Source of the DNA: Rufibacter latericius
GTDB taxonomy: Bacteria; Bacteroidota; Bacteroidia; Cytophagales; Hymenobacteraceae
Assembly (NCBI RefSeq): GCF_003721515.1
Contig: NZ_RJJD01000013.1
Location: forward strand, 1-64,000
Reading direction: 5' to 3'
Length of the DNA stretch: 64,000 nt
Within the stretch, counting starts at the first letter, position 1. Each line of letters opens with the position of its first letter. Below, piece by piece: positions 44,846 to 53,182 of this stretch. The notes below the pieces were generated by a model. The model was not told where the DNA came from. It searched no databases and was given only the letters and a program-made list of their open reading frames with translations. The translations under genes and the position numbers were made by a program.

Positions 44846-45148
44846 ATGAAAGCCTTTGCGATCATATTGGCACTTTTAGTATTCACCCTCTCGGTGTCCC
44901 CGTGCTGCGCAACCGACAACTGCGCCGACGAGGTGGCCAATACCGAACAAAAGGACACCCGTTCAGATGACTCGGGTCTCTGCTCTCCTTTCTACACTTG
45001 CGCGGCCTGTCTGGGCTTCACCTTGCCAGGATTGGCCTATGAGCCGTCCATCCTCCTAATTCCTACGCTCAATTATCCTGCAGGAGTCAAGCTAGGAGTA
45101 TTCTCCCAATTCCCCCCTTCTATCTGGCAACCTCCTAAGGTCGGCTAA
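44846..45148 (+). CDS. DUF6660-family small exported protein, second copy
   Basis: The 100-residue protein has a signal peptide (MKAFAIILALLVFTLSVSPCC), a cysteine-containing middle (LCSPFYTCAACLGFTLPG) and the same WQPPKVG tail as its paralogue at 44136. It heads the rightward set with the TonB receptor (88-bp gap) and the HMA-CDF transporter. It may help metal handling at the outer membrane or in the periplasm; the role is unproven. Confidence 0.85.
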   Translation: MKAFAIILALLVFTLSVSPCCATDNCADEVANTEQKDTRSDDSGLCSPFYTCAACLGFTLPGLAYEPSILLIPTLNYPAGVKLGVFSQFPPSIWQPPKVG

Positions 45149-45236
45149 TGCTTTCAAGCGCAATTTAACCCAGCACGCCGCTACGGGGGTGGTTGATCGC
45201 GCATCCCTATTTTTCAAAAGCATTAGTTTATCATCC

Positions 45237-47426
45237 ATGAAGAAATTTATTCTCGTGCTGCTTATCGTGATGAGCGGCACACTGGCGTATAGCCAAAATA
45301 TCCTGAGGGCCATTGTCAAGGACAAGGAATCAGGAACCCCACTGATCGGCGCTACCGCGTCAGTAGAGGGAACCAGCTTAGGGGTCAGTTCCGACGCGGA
45401 AGGCCGACTGCAACTCACAGGAATCCCTGATGGCAGCCAGATCATCAAGTTCAGCTACGTCGGATACGAAGACAGGCGAGACACCCTTCTCTTTCCGCTT
45501 CCTACGGCAGAACCAATTACGGTGCTGCTGGAACGCGGCGGCGAGGAACTGGAGGAGGTGGTGGTCAGCTCCACACGAAGCAGCCGAACCATAGAGGACG
45601 TCCCCACGCGGATAGAGGCAATCACGGCGGAGGAGCTGGGCGAGAAGGCCAACATGAAGCCGGGGGATATCCGCATGCTCTTGACCGAAAGCACGGGCAT
45701 CCAGACGCAGCAGACCTCAGCCACCAGTGCCAACGCGGGCATCCGAATACAGGGGCTGGAGGGCCGCTATACCCAAATCTTGCAGGATGGCTTCCCGCTC
45801 TTCTCGGGCTTCGCCAGTGGCCTGAGCATCATGCAGATTCCCCCGCTCAACCTCTACCAGGTGGAAGTAATCAAAGGCTCGTCCTCTACCCTGTACGGCG
45901 GTGGGGCCATCGCGGGGCTGGTCAACCTGATCACCAAGAAACCTACGGAGGCGGGCGAACTCAGCTTCATGGGGAACGTCACCAGCGCGAGAGGACTAGA
46001 CCTGAGCACCTTCTATGGCAAGAGGTTCGGCAAGTTGGGCGTGACGGTCTTCGCGTCGCGCAACACCACCGAGGCATACGACCCTGCCGACATCGGCCTC
46101 TCGGCCATCCCAGAGCTGGAGCGGTATACGCTCAATCCGATGCTGTACCTCTACCCCACTGACCGCACGCGGATCTCACTGGGCCTGAATGCCACGGTGG
46201 AAGACCGCCTCGGCGGCGACATGCGCTATCTGGACGGCGAGACGGAAAGCGGCTTTTATTTCGAGCGGAACGACACCCGCCGCTACTCCACCCTCTTCAA
46301 CGCCGAGCACAGGCTGACCGACAAAGGCATGCTCTCGGTGAGGAACAGCGTCAGCTTCTTCGACAGGGAAATCACCATCCCGAACTTCAGGTTCCAAGGC
46401 GGTCAGGTGTCCAGCTTCACGGAGGTTTCCTACAACCTGCGGGGGGAGAAACACGAGTGGGCCTTGGGGGCCAACCTGTGGACGGATCGGTTCCGCGAGG
46501 AGAACGCGGGCATCGCAGGTGCCAGAAACTATGACTTCACGACGGTGGGGGCATTCGCCCAAAACACCTTCACGCCCATGGAATGGTTTTCCGTGGAGAC
46601 TGGCCTGAGGACGGACTACGTCACCCCGTCTCCCGCGAACAAGGCCAAGGGGCTGTTCGTGCTGCCGCGCGTCTCTGCCCTGTTCAAGATCACCGACAAG
46701 CTTTCCTCCCGTATCGGCGGCGGTATGGGCTACAAAACGCCCACTATCTTCACCGAGGAGGCGGAGAGAATCACCTTCCGCAACATCCTGCCTTTGAACA
46801 TCGGCCAGACACAGGCCGAGACTTCTATCGGCGGCAACGCCGATATCAACTACTCCACCGATATCGCCGAGGGGTTCACCTTCAGCGTGAACCACATGTT
46901 CTTCTACACCTACCTTAACAACCCCTTGCTCCTGTCGCTACGGCCAGACAACCTGTATGAGTTCAGGAACGCCGACGGCCATATCGACACCAAGGGCGTG
47001 GAGACGAACCTGAAATTCGGCTACGGCTTTGCCAAGCTCTTCCTCGGCTACACCTACACCGACGCCAAGCAGCACTTTGACGGGTCTCAGGAGGACATGC
47101 CGCTCACGCCTAAGCACAGGGTCAACACGGTGCTCATGCTGGAGAAGGAGGACAACTTCAGGATCGGCCTGGAGGCGTATTACTTCAGCCCGCAGCGGCT
47201 CTCGGACGGTACCCGTGGCCAAGCCTACTGGTTGAACGGTTTGATGGTGGAGAAGATGTTCGGGAAAATCTCCCTGTTCCTCAATTTCGAGAACTTCCTA
47301 GACGTGAGACAGACCCGTTTCGGCAATATCTACTCGGGAACTATCACTGATCCAGTTTTCAATGAAATTTACGCGCCGACAGAGGGAAGGCTGATCAACG
47401 GCGGCATCAAGCTTAACCTTCTTTAA
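45237..47426 (+). CDS. TonB-dependent outer membrane receptor, probably for metals or metal chelates
   Basis: Starting at MKKFILVLLIVMSGTLAYSQ (signal peptide), the 729-residue protein has an N-terminal carboxypeptidase-D-like domain (ILRAIVKDKESGTPLIGA to DTLLF), a plug (VVVSSTRSSRTIEDVPTRIEAI, SGIQTQQTSATSANAGIRIQGLEGRYTQILQDG, IEVIKGSSSTLYGGGAIAG-type) and a beta-barrel ending in a typical C-terminal strand (LINGGIKLNLL). An earlier in-frame start would place residues before the signal. Its place between DUF6660 and the HMA-CDF transporter suggests a role in metal uptake or its control. The ligand is unknown. Confidence 0.93.
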   Translation: MKKFILVLLIVMSGTLAYSQNILRAIVKDKESGTPLIGATASVEGTSLGVSSDAEGRLQLTGIPDGSQIIKFSYVGYEDRRDTLLFPLPTAEPITVLLERGGEELEEVVVSSTRSSRTIEDVPTRIEAITAEELGEKANMKPGDIRMLLTESTGIQTQQTSATSANAGIRIQGLEGRYTQILQDGFPLFSGFASGLSIMQIPPLNLYQVEVIKGSSSTLYGGGAIAGLVNLITKKPTEAGELSFMGNVTSARGLDLSTFYGKRFGKLGVTVFASRNTTEAYDPADIGLSAIPELERYTLNPMLYLYPTDRTRISLGLNATVEDRLGGDMRYLDGETESGFYFERNDTRRYSTLFNAEHRLTDKGMLSVRNSVSFFDREITIPNFRFQGGQVSSFTEVSYNLRGEKHEWALGANLWTDRFREENAGIAGARNYDFTTVGAFAQNTFTPMEWFSVETGLRTDYVTPSPANKAKGLFVLPRVSALFKITDKLSSRIGGGMGYKTPTIFTEEAERITFRNILPLNIGQTQAETSIGGNADINYSTDIAEGFTFSVNHMFFYTYLNNPLLLSLRPDNLYEFRNADGHIDTKGVETNLKFGYGFAKLFLGYTYTDAKQHFDGSQEDMPLTPKHRVNTVLMLEKEDNFRIGLEAYYFSPQRLSDGTRGQAYWLNGLMVEKMFGKISLFLNFENFLDVRQTRFGNIYSGTITDPVFNEIYAPTEGRLINGGIKLNLL

Positions 47427-47518
47427 AACTCATTGGGAAATAACACCCCGGGGACTCACCTGTTCCGCATGGATATTGGACGTGGGGCTGCGGCATTCCT
47501 ATCAACCATACCAATACA

Positions 47519-48313
47519 ATGGAAAAATCAACCTTCAAAATACAACAGATGGACTGCGCGGCGGAAGAGAACCTCTTGCGCATGAAGCTGGATGGGATAG
47601 ACACGATCAAAGGCTTGGACTTTGACCTTCAGAGCCGTCAGCTCACGGTACTGCACAGCGGCGGGCTAGGGATTATAGAATCTACCATCGGCGGGCTTGG
47701 CTTGGGTTCATCGCTCCTCTCCACGGAAACAACAGAACAAGAATTGGTTGAGGAGGATGCACAGGCCCAGAGAAAACTCCTCTGGACGGTGCTGCTCATT
47801 AACTTCGGGTTTTTCTTAGTCGAGATGACCACGGGGATTTTCGCCAAGTCCATGGGGCTCATCGCCGACTCTTTGGATATGCTGGCGGATGCGTTGGTGT
47901 ATGCCCTGAGCCTGTTCGCGGTCGGCAGCCCCGTGGCAAGGAAAAAGGGCGTGGCGAGGTTGAGCGGATACCTCCAGCTCACGTTGGCGGTGGTCGGTTT
48001 TGCGGAAGTGGTGCGCAGGGTCATCGGCGATGAGCCTACGCCAGATTTCCGCACCATGATCGTGGTATCGGTCCTAGCCTTGGTCGCCAACGCGATTTGC
48101 CTGTACCTGCTCCAGAAAAGCAAGAGCAAGGAGGCGCACATGCAAGCCACCATGATCTTCACTTCGAACGATATTATCATCAACGGCGGCGTGATCCTCG
48201 CGGGCCTGCTGGTGCTTTTCACTGGTTCCGCGATACCAGACTTGGTGATCGGGGCGATCGTCTTCGTGATTGTGATCAGGGGGGCGGTAAGGATTTTAAG
48301 ATTGGCCAAATAA
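47519..48313 (+). CDS. Cation diffusion facilitator with N-terminal HMA-like domain
   Basis: The 264-residue protein begins with an HMA-like domain (TFKIQQMDCAAEENLLRMKL, with MDCxxE in place of CxxC, so one cysteine and acidic residues) and continues with a CDF transporter of about six membrane segments (VLLINFGFFLVEMTTGIFAKSMGLIADSLDMLADALVYALSLF). The D-x-x-x-D metal site is present in the membrane (DSLDMLADAL). It exports Zn or related ions. It starts 93 bp after the receptor gene on the same strand. The C-terminal cytosolic domain of normal CDF proteins is mostly missing, giving a short protein. Confidence 0.88.
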   Translation: MEKSTFKIQQMDCAAEENLLRMKLDGIDTIKGLDFDLQSRQLTVLHSGGLGIIESTIGGLGLGSSLLSTETTEQELVEEDAQAQRKLLWTVLLINFGFFLVEMTTGIFAKSMGLIADSLDMLADALVYALSLFAVGSPVARKKGVARLSGYLQLTLAVVGFAEVVRRVIGDEPTPDFRTMIVVSVLALVANAICLYLLQKSKSKEAHMQATMIFTSNDIIINGGVILAGLLVLFTGSAIPDLVIGAIVFVIVIRGAVRILRLAK

Positions 48314-48432
48314 GAAACGGGACAAAATATTATAAGCACTCCCCTCAGAAACGCCCTATTGAACAAATCCTGAATCATCCGCGCAACTGCCTTGGAGGAG
48401 TAACGTCCTTTAATTTCCTTGATCCTGTCCCA

Positions 48433-48501
48433 CTAAAAACGCATTCGCTGGATACAGATAGTCTTCGGATTCGTCAGGAATGCCACCCCAACATAGATCA
48501 C
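48433..48501 (-). pseudogene. Remnant of a P1B-ATPase C-terminus
   Basis: The minus strand reads VGVAFLTNPKTICIQRMRF and a stop, matching the last 20 residues of the P1B ATPase at 35487 (VGVAFLAILNAIRIQRMKF, stop at the same place). The rest of that gene is missing. It marks an earlier metal-resistance cluster or a recombination boundary. The remainder of 48314-48645 is noncoding. Confidence 0.65.
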
Positions 48502-48645
48502 TTACCCAGCGATTGGGTGGGGGGGGAATTTACTTTCCAAGGCAGCCGTAAGTGCAAGGAACTCCGCTATTGACCATCGTCATTAAACCTGGCAGAAGGG
48601 AAGGGAAAAACATCCCGGGCCCAAAGCACGGGCCGCTGCCGAACA

Positions 48646-48921
48646 TCAGCCTTCCGGTCCGCTGCCGGCTACTCCGTCCTTGGTGACCGAAATATTTCTC
48701 AGATAGGGCTCCAGGTTACGGAGGGTACGAAAACCGCGTACCTCCCTGACCTCGTTCCTTTCCCGGTCATAGAGCACCTCCGCGTAGAAGGTGCCCATGT
48801 GGTACAGGTTGCCCCTTCCCGCGCAGGTGGCCAGAAACTCCCCCTCCCGGAAGACGGACTCGGCCCGTTCCCCCTGCCCTAACCGGATGAAATCATATAA
48901 GCTAAGAGGCATCGTTTTCAC
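48646..48921 (-). CDS. Small protein of unknown function beside the RadC-like gene
   Basis: The 91-residue protein (MKTMPLSLYDFIRLGQGERA, then YHMGTFYAEVLYDRERNEV and EPYLRNISV) has a mixed alpha/beta pattern and no signal or membrane segment. It is near the RadC-like gene on the same strand, a pair I have seen on Bacteroidota plasmids. It is not recognised as a named family. Confidence 0.6.
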   Translation of the reverse strand: MKTMPLSLYDFIRLGQGERAESVFREGEFLATCAGRGNLYHMGTFYAEVLYDRERNEVREVRGFRTLRNLEPYLRNISVTKDGVAGSGPEG

Positions 48922-49040
48922 TTTTCAGTGGACACAGCTTTCCCTTATGCCCTATTGGGAGAAGAGCATAAGGGAAATGGGAGAAACAGAACCGAAAGAA
49001 GCTCCCGCCGTCAGGCGGGCGGCTCCCTCCGCTCTTTGGC

Positions 49041-49553
49041 TTACAGCTCCCCATCATCGGCAAAGGAGTAAAAGGCGTCTAAGGTCAGGATGATATGGTC
49101 CAGTACCGCAATGTCCATATGGGCGGCGGCCTCCTTTACCCTTTTGGTCATGGTCTTGTCGGCCGCGCTGGGCTGGGTGTTTCCGCTGGGATGGTTGTGG
49201 CCCAGGATGATCGCGCTGGCACAGGAGAGAAGGGCAGCGGCCAGAATGAGTTTTATGTCCACCACGGTGCCCGAGACGCCCCCGGTGGAGACCCCGTACT
49301 CCGCCAGGACCCGGTTGTTGCGGTTGAGCAGCAATACCTTGAACTGCTCCACAAACTCAATTTTGTCCGTCTCCCAGTTCTGCCGGAAAGCAGCGGCGCA
49401 GTCCTCCGAGCAGGTGATTCTCCTTAACTCGGTGATAGGCCTTCCCACTCGGTAGGACAGTTCTATCTGGGGAACCCCCACCAACTCGTTTTTTAAGGCA
49501 CAAAGTCCTTTGCCTTTATCTCGGTCGAATTCCGTCAAGAGTGAAAGTTGCAT
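49041..49553 (-). CDS. RadC-like JAB/MPN-domain protein
   Basis: The 170-residue protein contains the JAMM motif with H119-N-H121-P-S123-G and D132 (LGHNHPSGNTQPSAADK) and E67, so the zinc site is complete. The N-terminal helix-hairpin-helix of chromosomal RadC is absent; only the JAB domain and a short N-terminal strand remain. Such plasmid-borne RadC proteins occur beside mobile genes and defence loci; their function is unproven. The AT-rich dyad upstream (49598-49640) may hold its promoter. Confidence 0.9.
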   Translation of the reverse strand: MQLSLLTEFDRDKGKGLCALKNELVGVPQIELSYRVGRPITELRRITCSEDCAAAFRQNWETDKIEFVEQFKVLLLNRNNRVLAEYGVSTGGVSGTVVDIKLILAAALLSCASAIILGHNHPSGNTQPSAADKTMTKRVKEAAAHMDIAVLDHIILTLDAFYSFADDGEL

Positions 49554-49597
49554 AAGAGGTTGTTTTAAAGGGTTGTAAATTACTGCCTTACCTATAT

Positions 49598-49640
49598 ATA
49601 TATACGTTTAGTACTTACATTAGATACATTACGTATATAT
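49598..49640. promoter_or_regulatory. AT-rich inverted repeat upstream of the RadC-like gene
   Basis: ATATATACGT (49598-49607) and ACGTATATAT (49631-49640) are exact complements spaced by 23 bp, 45 bp before the gene start. It is a plausible operator or promoter-proximal dyad. Confidence 0.4.
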
Positions 49641-49736
49641 TTATTTATACACAGGCCCCTCGGGAGAATTTTTTTCTTCCCTTCTCTATCACGACTCTTC
49701 TGCAATAAGATTATTGACCACCGGTGGAGTAGGCTT

Positions 49737-50186
49737 CTACTTCAACCGAGCGTCAAACTCATGCGGGTGGTCTTCCAGGATTCTCAACCGGCCGGCCTCC
49801 GGGTGCAACGGGTTGATCAGGTAATTGAACTCAAAGGGGGAATGGACGGAGGGGACTCTCATGACCAGATACTTGTTTTCCTTGACCCATTCCTCCGTGA
49901 ACGCGGCCAGTTCCTTCGGGTGCGGAAAGGAATTCCAGTTGGCGGGGAGGTCCGCGGCGGAGAGTTCCTTCCGGGCGATGTCCTCCGGGATCTCGAGGAC
50001 GAGCAGGCTGTAGTTCTTCGGGAGGATTTTGGTATTGGCCAGGACCTCCAGCTTCGCCAGGGAAAAGCTTCCCGCGGTGTAGAGGATGCGGGTTCCTTTC
50101 TCGTGCCACCTGCCGGAGCCGTACAAGCCTCCCGTTCCGGAAAGGTCTCGGACATACTGCCGCTTGGCCAGACGATAGACGACCAT
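49737..50186 (-). CDS. RES-domain NAD-degrading toxin
   Basis: The 149-residue protein matches RES toxins: MVVYRLAKRQYVRDLSGTGG with the catalytic arginine region, YGSGRWHEKGTRILYTAGSFSLAKLEVLAN with arginine and glutamate, and VPSVHSPFEFNYLINPLHPE with the conserved serine. RES toxins degrade NAD in the cell. It begins 3 bp after the antitoxin stop, so the two are coupled. The length fits the family. Confidence 0.92.
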   Translation of the reverse strand: MVVYRLAKRQYVRDLSGTGGLYGSGRWHEKGTRILYTAGSFSLAKLEVLANTKILPKNYSLLVLEIPEDIARKELSAADLPANWNSFPHPKELAAFTEEWVKENKYLVMRVPSVHSPFEFNYLINPLHPEAGRLRILEDHPHEFDARLK

Positions 50187-50189
50187 GGA

Positions 50190-50627
50190 TCAGGAATACA
50201 TGCCATGTTCGATGCTGACCAGTAGGTCCAGCAACTGTTCCCTCCCGATGGGGGAATCCATCCAGTCTATGGGCCTCTCTTCTCCCAGGGCGGTGTTCTT
50301 GGTAGACAGCCACTCGTTGAAGTCCTCTTCGTCCTCAAATACCTCGATGCCTTTGGCGATCACTTTGGAAACATCATAGGCCGTCTCGGATTCCGTTTTC
50401 TTTAGGTTCCGTCCTTCCTTTATAAGCCGCTGGAGGGTACTCTCGGAGATTTCCAGAATCCGGCTCATCGTTTTATTGGTCAGGTGTATCCTGCTTTGGA
50501 TGGATTTCACCACCGCAATGGATACCCCCCCTTCCCGGGAGGCTTTGATGAAGTCAAGGCGGGAATGGATAACCCGCCCAATATTTTTGGCCCCTCCCAT
50601 CACGTCTACAATCGAGTCAAGTGACAT
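50190..50627 (-). CDS. Xre/MbcA/ParS-type antitoxin of the RES module
   Basis: The 145-residue protein has an N-terminal HTH-like region (VVKSIQSRIHLTNKTMSRILEISESTLQRLIKEG) and a C-terminal toxin-binding domain (AYDVSKVIAKGIEVFEDEEDFNEWLSTKNTALG, then PIDWMDSPIGREQLLDLL), the DUF2384-type domain of RES antitoxins. It represses its own promoter; the dyads at 50664-50677 and 50763-50778 upstream are candidate sites. It lies divergent from copA. Confidence 0.92.
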   Translation of the reverse strand: MSLDSIVDVMGGAKNIGRVIHSRLDFIKASREGGVSIAVVKSIQSRIHLTNKTMSRILEISESTLQRLIKEGRNLKKTESETAYDVSKVIAKGIEVFEDEEDFNEWLSTKNTALGEERPIDWMDSPIGREQLLDLLVSIEHGMYS

Positions 50628-50663
50628 CTCTCTATCTATTTAAGTCTTTTGAATGTTCTGATA

Positions 50664-50677
50664 CATTCATATGAATG
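50664..50677. promoter_or_regulatory. Perfect palindrome CATTCATATGAATG
   Basis: A 14-bp dyad 37 bp upstream of the antitoxin start. Its core resembles the second palindrome at 50763-50778. A likely operator of the RES module. Confidence 0.5.
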
Positions 50678-50762
50678 CAATATATTCAGTAAACGGCTAA
50701 AAAGCCAGAACGTTTCCTAAAAAGAAAGGGAAGGAATAAGAGCCGGATGATTTTACCCCTAC

Positions 50763-50778
50763 AGAATCATATGATTCT
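50763..50778. promoter_or_regulatory. Perfect palindrome AGAATCATATGATTCT
   Basis: A 16-bp dyad 74 bp upstream of copA in the divergent region. It shares the core ATNCATATGNAT-like arrangement with the other dyad. TAAATTTG about 30 bp before copA could be a -7 box. Confidence 0.5.
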
Positions 50779-50851
50779 TTTCCAAAATTCTATAACGACC
50801 ACTCCCAAGGGTAACGGTAAATTTGTGCTATAAATAAAAGAGGACGTTGAA

Positions 50852-53116
50852 ATGGAAAATACGAGTCAACTAGCCAAAAAGCCGCCGGTGAAGGAAGGGG
50901 AAGCTACCCAGGTTTCCATGCCCGTCACGGGCATGACCTGTGCCGCCTGCGCCGTGAGCGTGGAATCGATGGTAGCCAGTACGCCCGGTGTTTCCCGGGC
51001 TAACGTAAATTTCGCCACTCAGACGTTACAGGTTACCTATAACCCGAAGCAGGTGCAGGTTGCCCAGATGCAAAAAGCGCTCCAGTCCGTAGGCTATGAC
51101 CTGATCATCGATACGGAGAATGCCCAGGAAATCCAGGAGCAAGCCCAGCACTCGCACTACCAAGCCCTTAAGAAGAAAACGCTACTGGCCGGGCTGCTTA
51201 CCTTACCCGTGGTGGTGATCGGCATGTTCTTTATGGATTTGCCGTACGGGAACTGGGTGATGATGGCGTTGAGTGCCCCGGTACTGTTTTATTTTGGCCG
51301 CAACTTCTTTGTGAATGCTTTCCGGCAGGCGCGGCACGGGAAAGCCAACATGGACACCCTGGTCGCGTTGAGCACCGGCACCGCCTTTGCCTTCAGTGTC
51401 TTCAATACCCTTTATCCAGGGTTTTGGCACGCCCGCGGCTTGCATCCGCACGTTTACTTTGAAGCTTCCGCCGTAGTGATCGTCTTTATATTACTTGGCA
51501 AATTGCTGGAGGAACGGGCAAAATCCAATACGTCTTCGGCCATCAAGAAGCTCATCGGCCTGCAGCCGAAAACCGTCTGGCTCGTAGAGGGTGACACGGA
51601 ACGGGAAGTGCCGGTTTCAACCATCCAAAAAGGAAATGTTCTTTTGGTGCGCGCCGGGGAGAAAGTGCCGGTTGACGGAGAAGTTTCATCCGGTACTTCT
51701 TATGTAGATGAATCCATGATCAGCGGGGAGCCGGTGCCCGTCTCGAAACAAATGGGCGACAAGGTATTTGCCGGTACCATTAACCAAAAGGGAAGTTTCC
51801 GGTTTGTGGCCGAGAAGGTGGGCAGTGAAACGTTACTGGCGCAAATCATCAAACTGGTGCAGGATGCCCAAGGCTCTAAGGCTCCCGTGCAGAAGCTGGT
51901 CGATAAGATCGCCGGTATCTTTGTGCCGGTGGTGTTTGTGCTGGCCTCTATCAGCCTGGTTACCTGGATTGTTTTGGGGGGCGATAACGGTTTAACGCAA
52001 GGGCTATTGGCATTCGTGACGGTACTGGTGATTGCCTGCCCGTGTGCGTTGGGTTTGGCCACCCCCACTGCAATCATGGTAGGCGTGGGGAAAGGGGCGG
52101 AACAGGGAATCCTGATCAAAGATGCGGAAAGCTTAGAGCAGGCGTATCGCCTGAATGCGCTCATTTTAGACAAAACTGGCACGATCACCGAGGGAAAACC
52201 CGTGGTGGCCGATCTGATCTGGTCGGAAGAGGCCCGGTTCCGTCAACCTGAATTGAAGGGCCTCCTGTTTTCCATCGAGCAACAGTCCGAGCACCCGCTG
52301 GCCGAGGCGGTTGTCCGGTTTCTGAGGGAAGAAGTAACCGCAGCCGTTGCCCTGGACAGGTTTGAGAGCGTCACCGGAAGCGGCGTGAATGCCAGCTGGC
52401 AAGGCCGCCGCTACCAGGTGGGCAGCCCGAAGTATATGACCGCGCAAGGGGTTTCCATTTCAGAGGAGATTTCCGGTGTAGCGGATACCTGGGCCGAGGC
52501 GGCCAATACCGTGATCTATTTTGCGGAAGAGGGAAAAGCGGTGGCGGTTCTGGCTATCGCCGACAAAGTGAAAGCCACCTCTGCCCAAGCCATCCGGTCT
52601 TTACAGCAGAGGGGGATTGAGGTGTACATGCTGACGGGTGATAACGCCCGTACCGCTGCTTCGGTGGCGCGGCAAGTCGGGATCAAACATTTCCAAGCGG
52701 AAGTCATGCCGAGTGACAAGGCTGACTTTGTCAAAAAGCTCCAGCAGGAAGGCAAGATCGTCGGGATGGTGGGGGACGGCATCAATGATTCCCAGGCGTT
52801 GGCCCAGGCGAATGTGAGCATCGCCATGGGCAAAGGGTCGGACATAGCGATTGACGTAGCGAAGATGACGTTGATCACCTCGGATCTGCAGTTGTTGCCG
52901 AAGGCCCTGAAACTATCCCGCCTAACTGTCAAAGCCATTCGTCAGAACCTTTTCTGGGCCTTCGTCTACAATCTGATTGGTATCCCGATTGCGGCCGGGG
53001 TCCTCTACCCATTCTATGGATTCCTATTGGATCCGATGATCGCCGGGGCGGCAATGGCCCTGAGCTCCGTCTCAGTGGTAGCCAACAGCCTGCGCTTGAA
53101 AGCGCAGAGGCTATGA
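50852..53116 (+). CDS. copA: Copper-exporting P1B ATPase (CopA-type)
   Basis: The 754-residue ATPase has one N-terminal HMA domain with GMTCAAC (C30 and C33) and a membrane metal site CPC (C396-P397-C398, in CPCALGLATP), which with the ATP motifs DKTGTI (D440) and GDGINDSQALAQANVSIAMG marks the P1B-1 group that exports Cu(I) from the cytoplasm. The length fits. It is transcribed away from the RES-antitoxin pair and is followed by a two-way terminator. The dyad at 50763-50778 lies in its promoter. Confidence 0.95.
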   Translation: MENTSQLAKKPPVKEGEATQVSMPVTGMTCAACAVSVESMVASTPGVSRANVNFATQTLQVTYNPKQVQVAQMQKALQSVGYDLIIDTENAQEIQEQAQHSHYQALKKKTLLAGLLTLPVVVIGMFFMDLPYGNWVMMALSAPVLFYFGRNFFVNAFRQARHGKANMDTLVALSTGTAFAFSVFNTLYPGFWHARGLHPHVYFEASAVVIVFILLGKLLEERAKSNTSSAIKKLIGLQPKTVWLVEGDTEREVPVSTIQKGNVLLVRAGEKVPVDGEVSSGTSYVDESMISGEPVPVSKQMGDKVFAGTINQKGSFRFVAEKVGSETLLAQIIKLVQDAQGSKAPVQKLVDKIAGIFVPVVFVLASISLVTWIVLGGDNGLTQGLLAFVTVLVIACPCALGLATPTAIMVGVGKGAEQGILIKDAESLEQAYRLNALILDKTGTITEGKPVVADLIWSEEARFRQPELKGLLFSIEQQSEHPLAEAVVRFLREEVTAAVALDRFESVTGSGVNASWQGRRYQVGSPKYMTAQGVSISEEISGVADTWAEAANTVIYFAEEGKAVAVLAIADKVKATSAQAIRSLQQRGIEVYMLTGDNARTAASVARQVGIKHFQAEVMPSDKADFVKKLQQEGKIVGMVGDGINDSQALAQANVSIAMGKGSDIAIDVAKMTLITSDLQLLPKALKLSRLTVKAIRQNLFWAFVYNLIGIPIAAGVLYPFYGFLLDPMIAGAAMALSSVSVVANSLRLKAQRL

Positions 53117-53141
53117 TCCCAGTAGGGTGAAATGGGAACCG

Positions 53142-53182
53142 AAAAAAAGACCCGCCTCGTGGTAGTTACTGGGGCGGGCCTT
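53142..53182. terminator. Two-way terminator between copA and the HNH gene
   Basis: CCCGCC (53151-53156) and GGCGGG (53172-53178 region) form a GC-rich stem with A-run to the left and T-run to the right, so it works for both converging genes. The last codons and stop of the HNH gene lie within it. Confidence 0.65.

Noticed and set aside
48378..48393. CGCAACTGCCTTGGA resembling the Fur-type motif
   Set aside because: Only 12 of 15 positions match and the flanking TTTTA is missing; it is not in front of a gene in the right direction.
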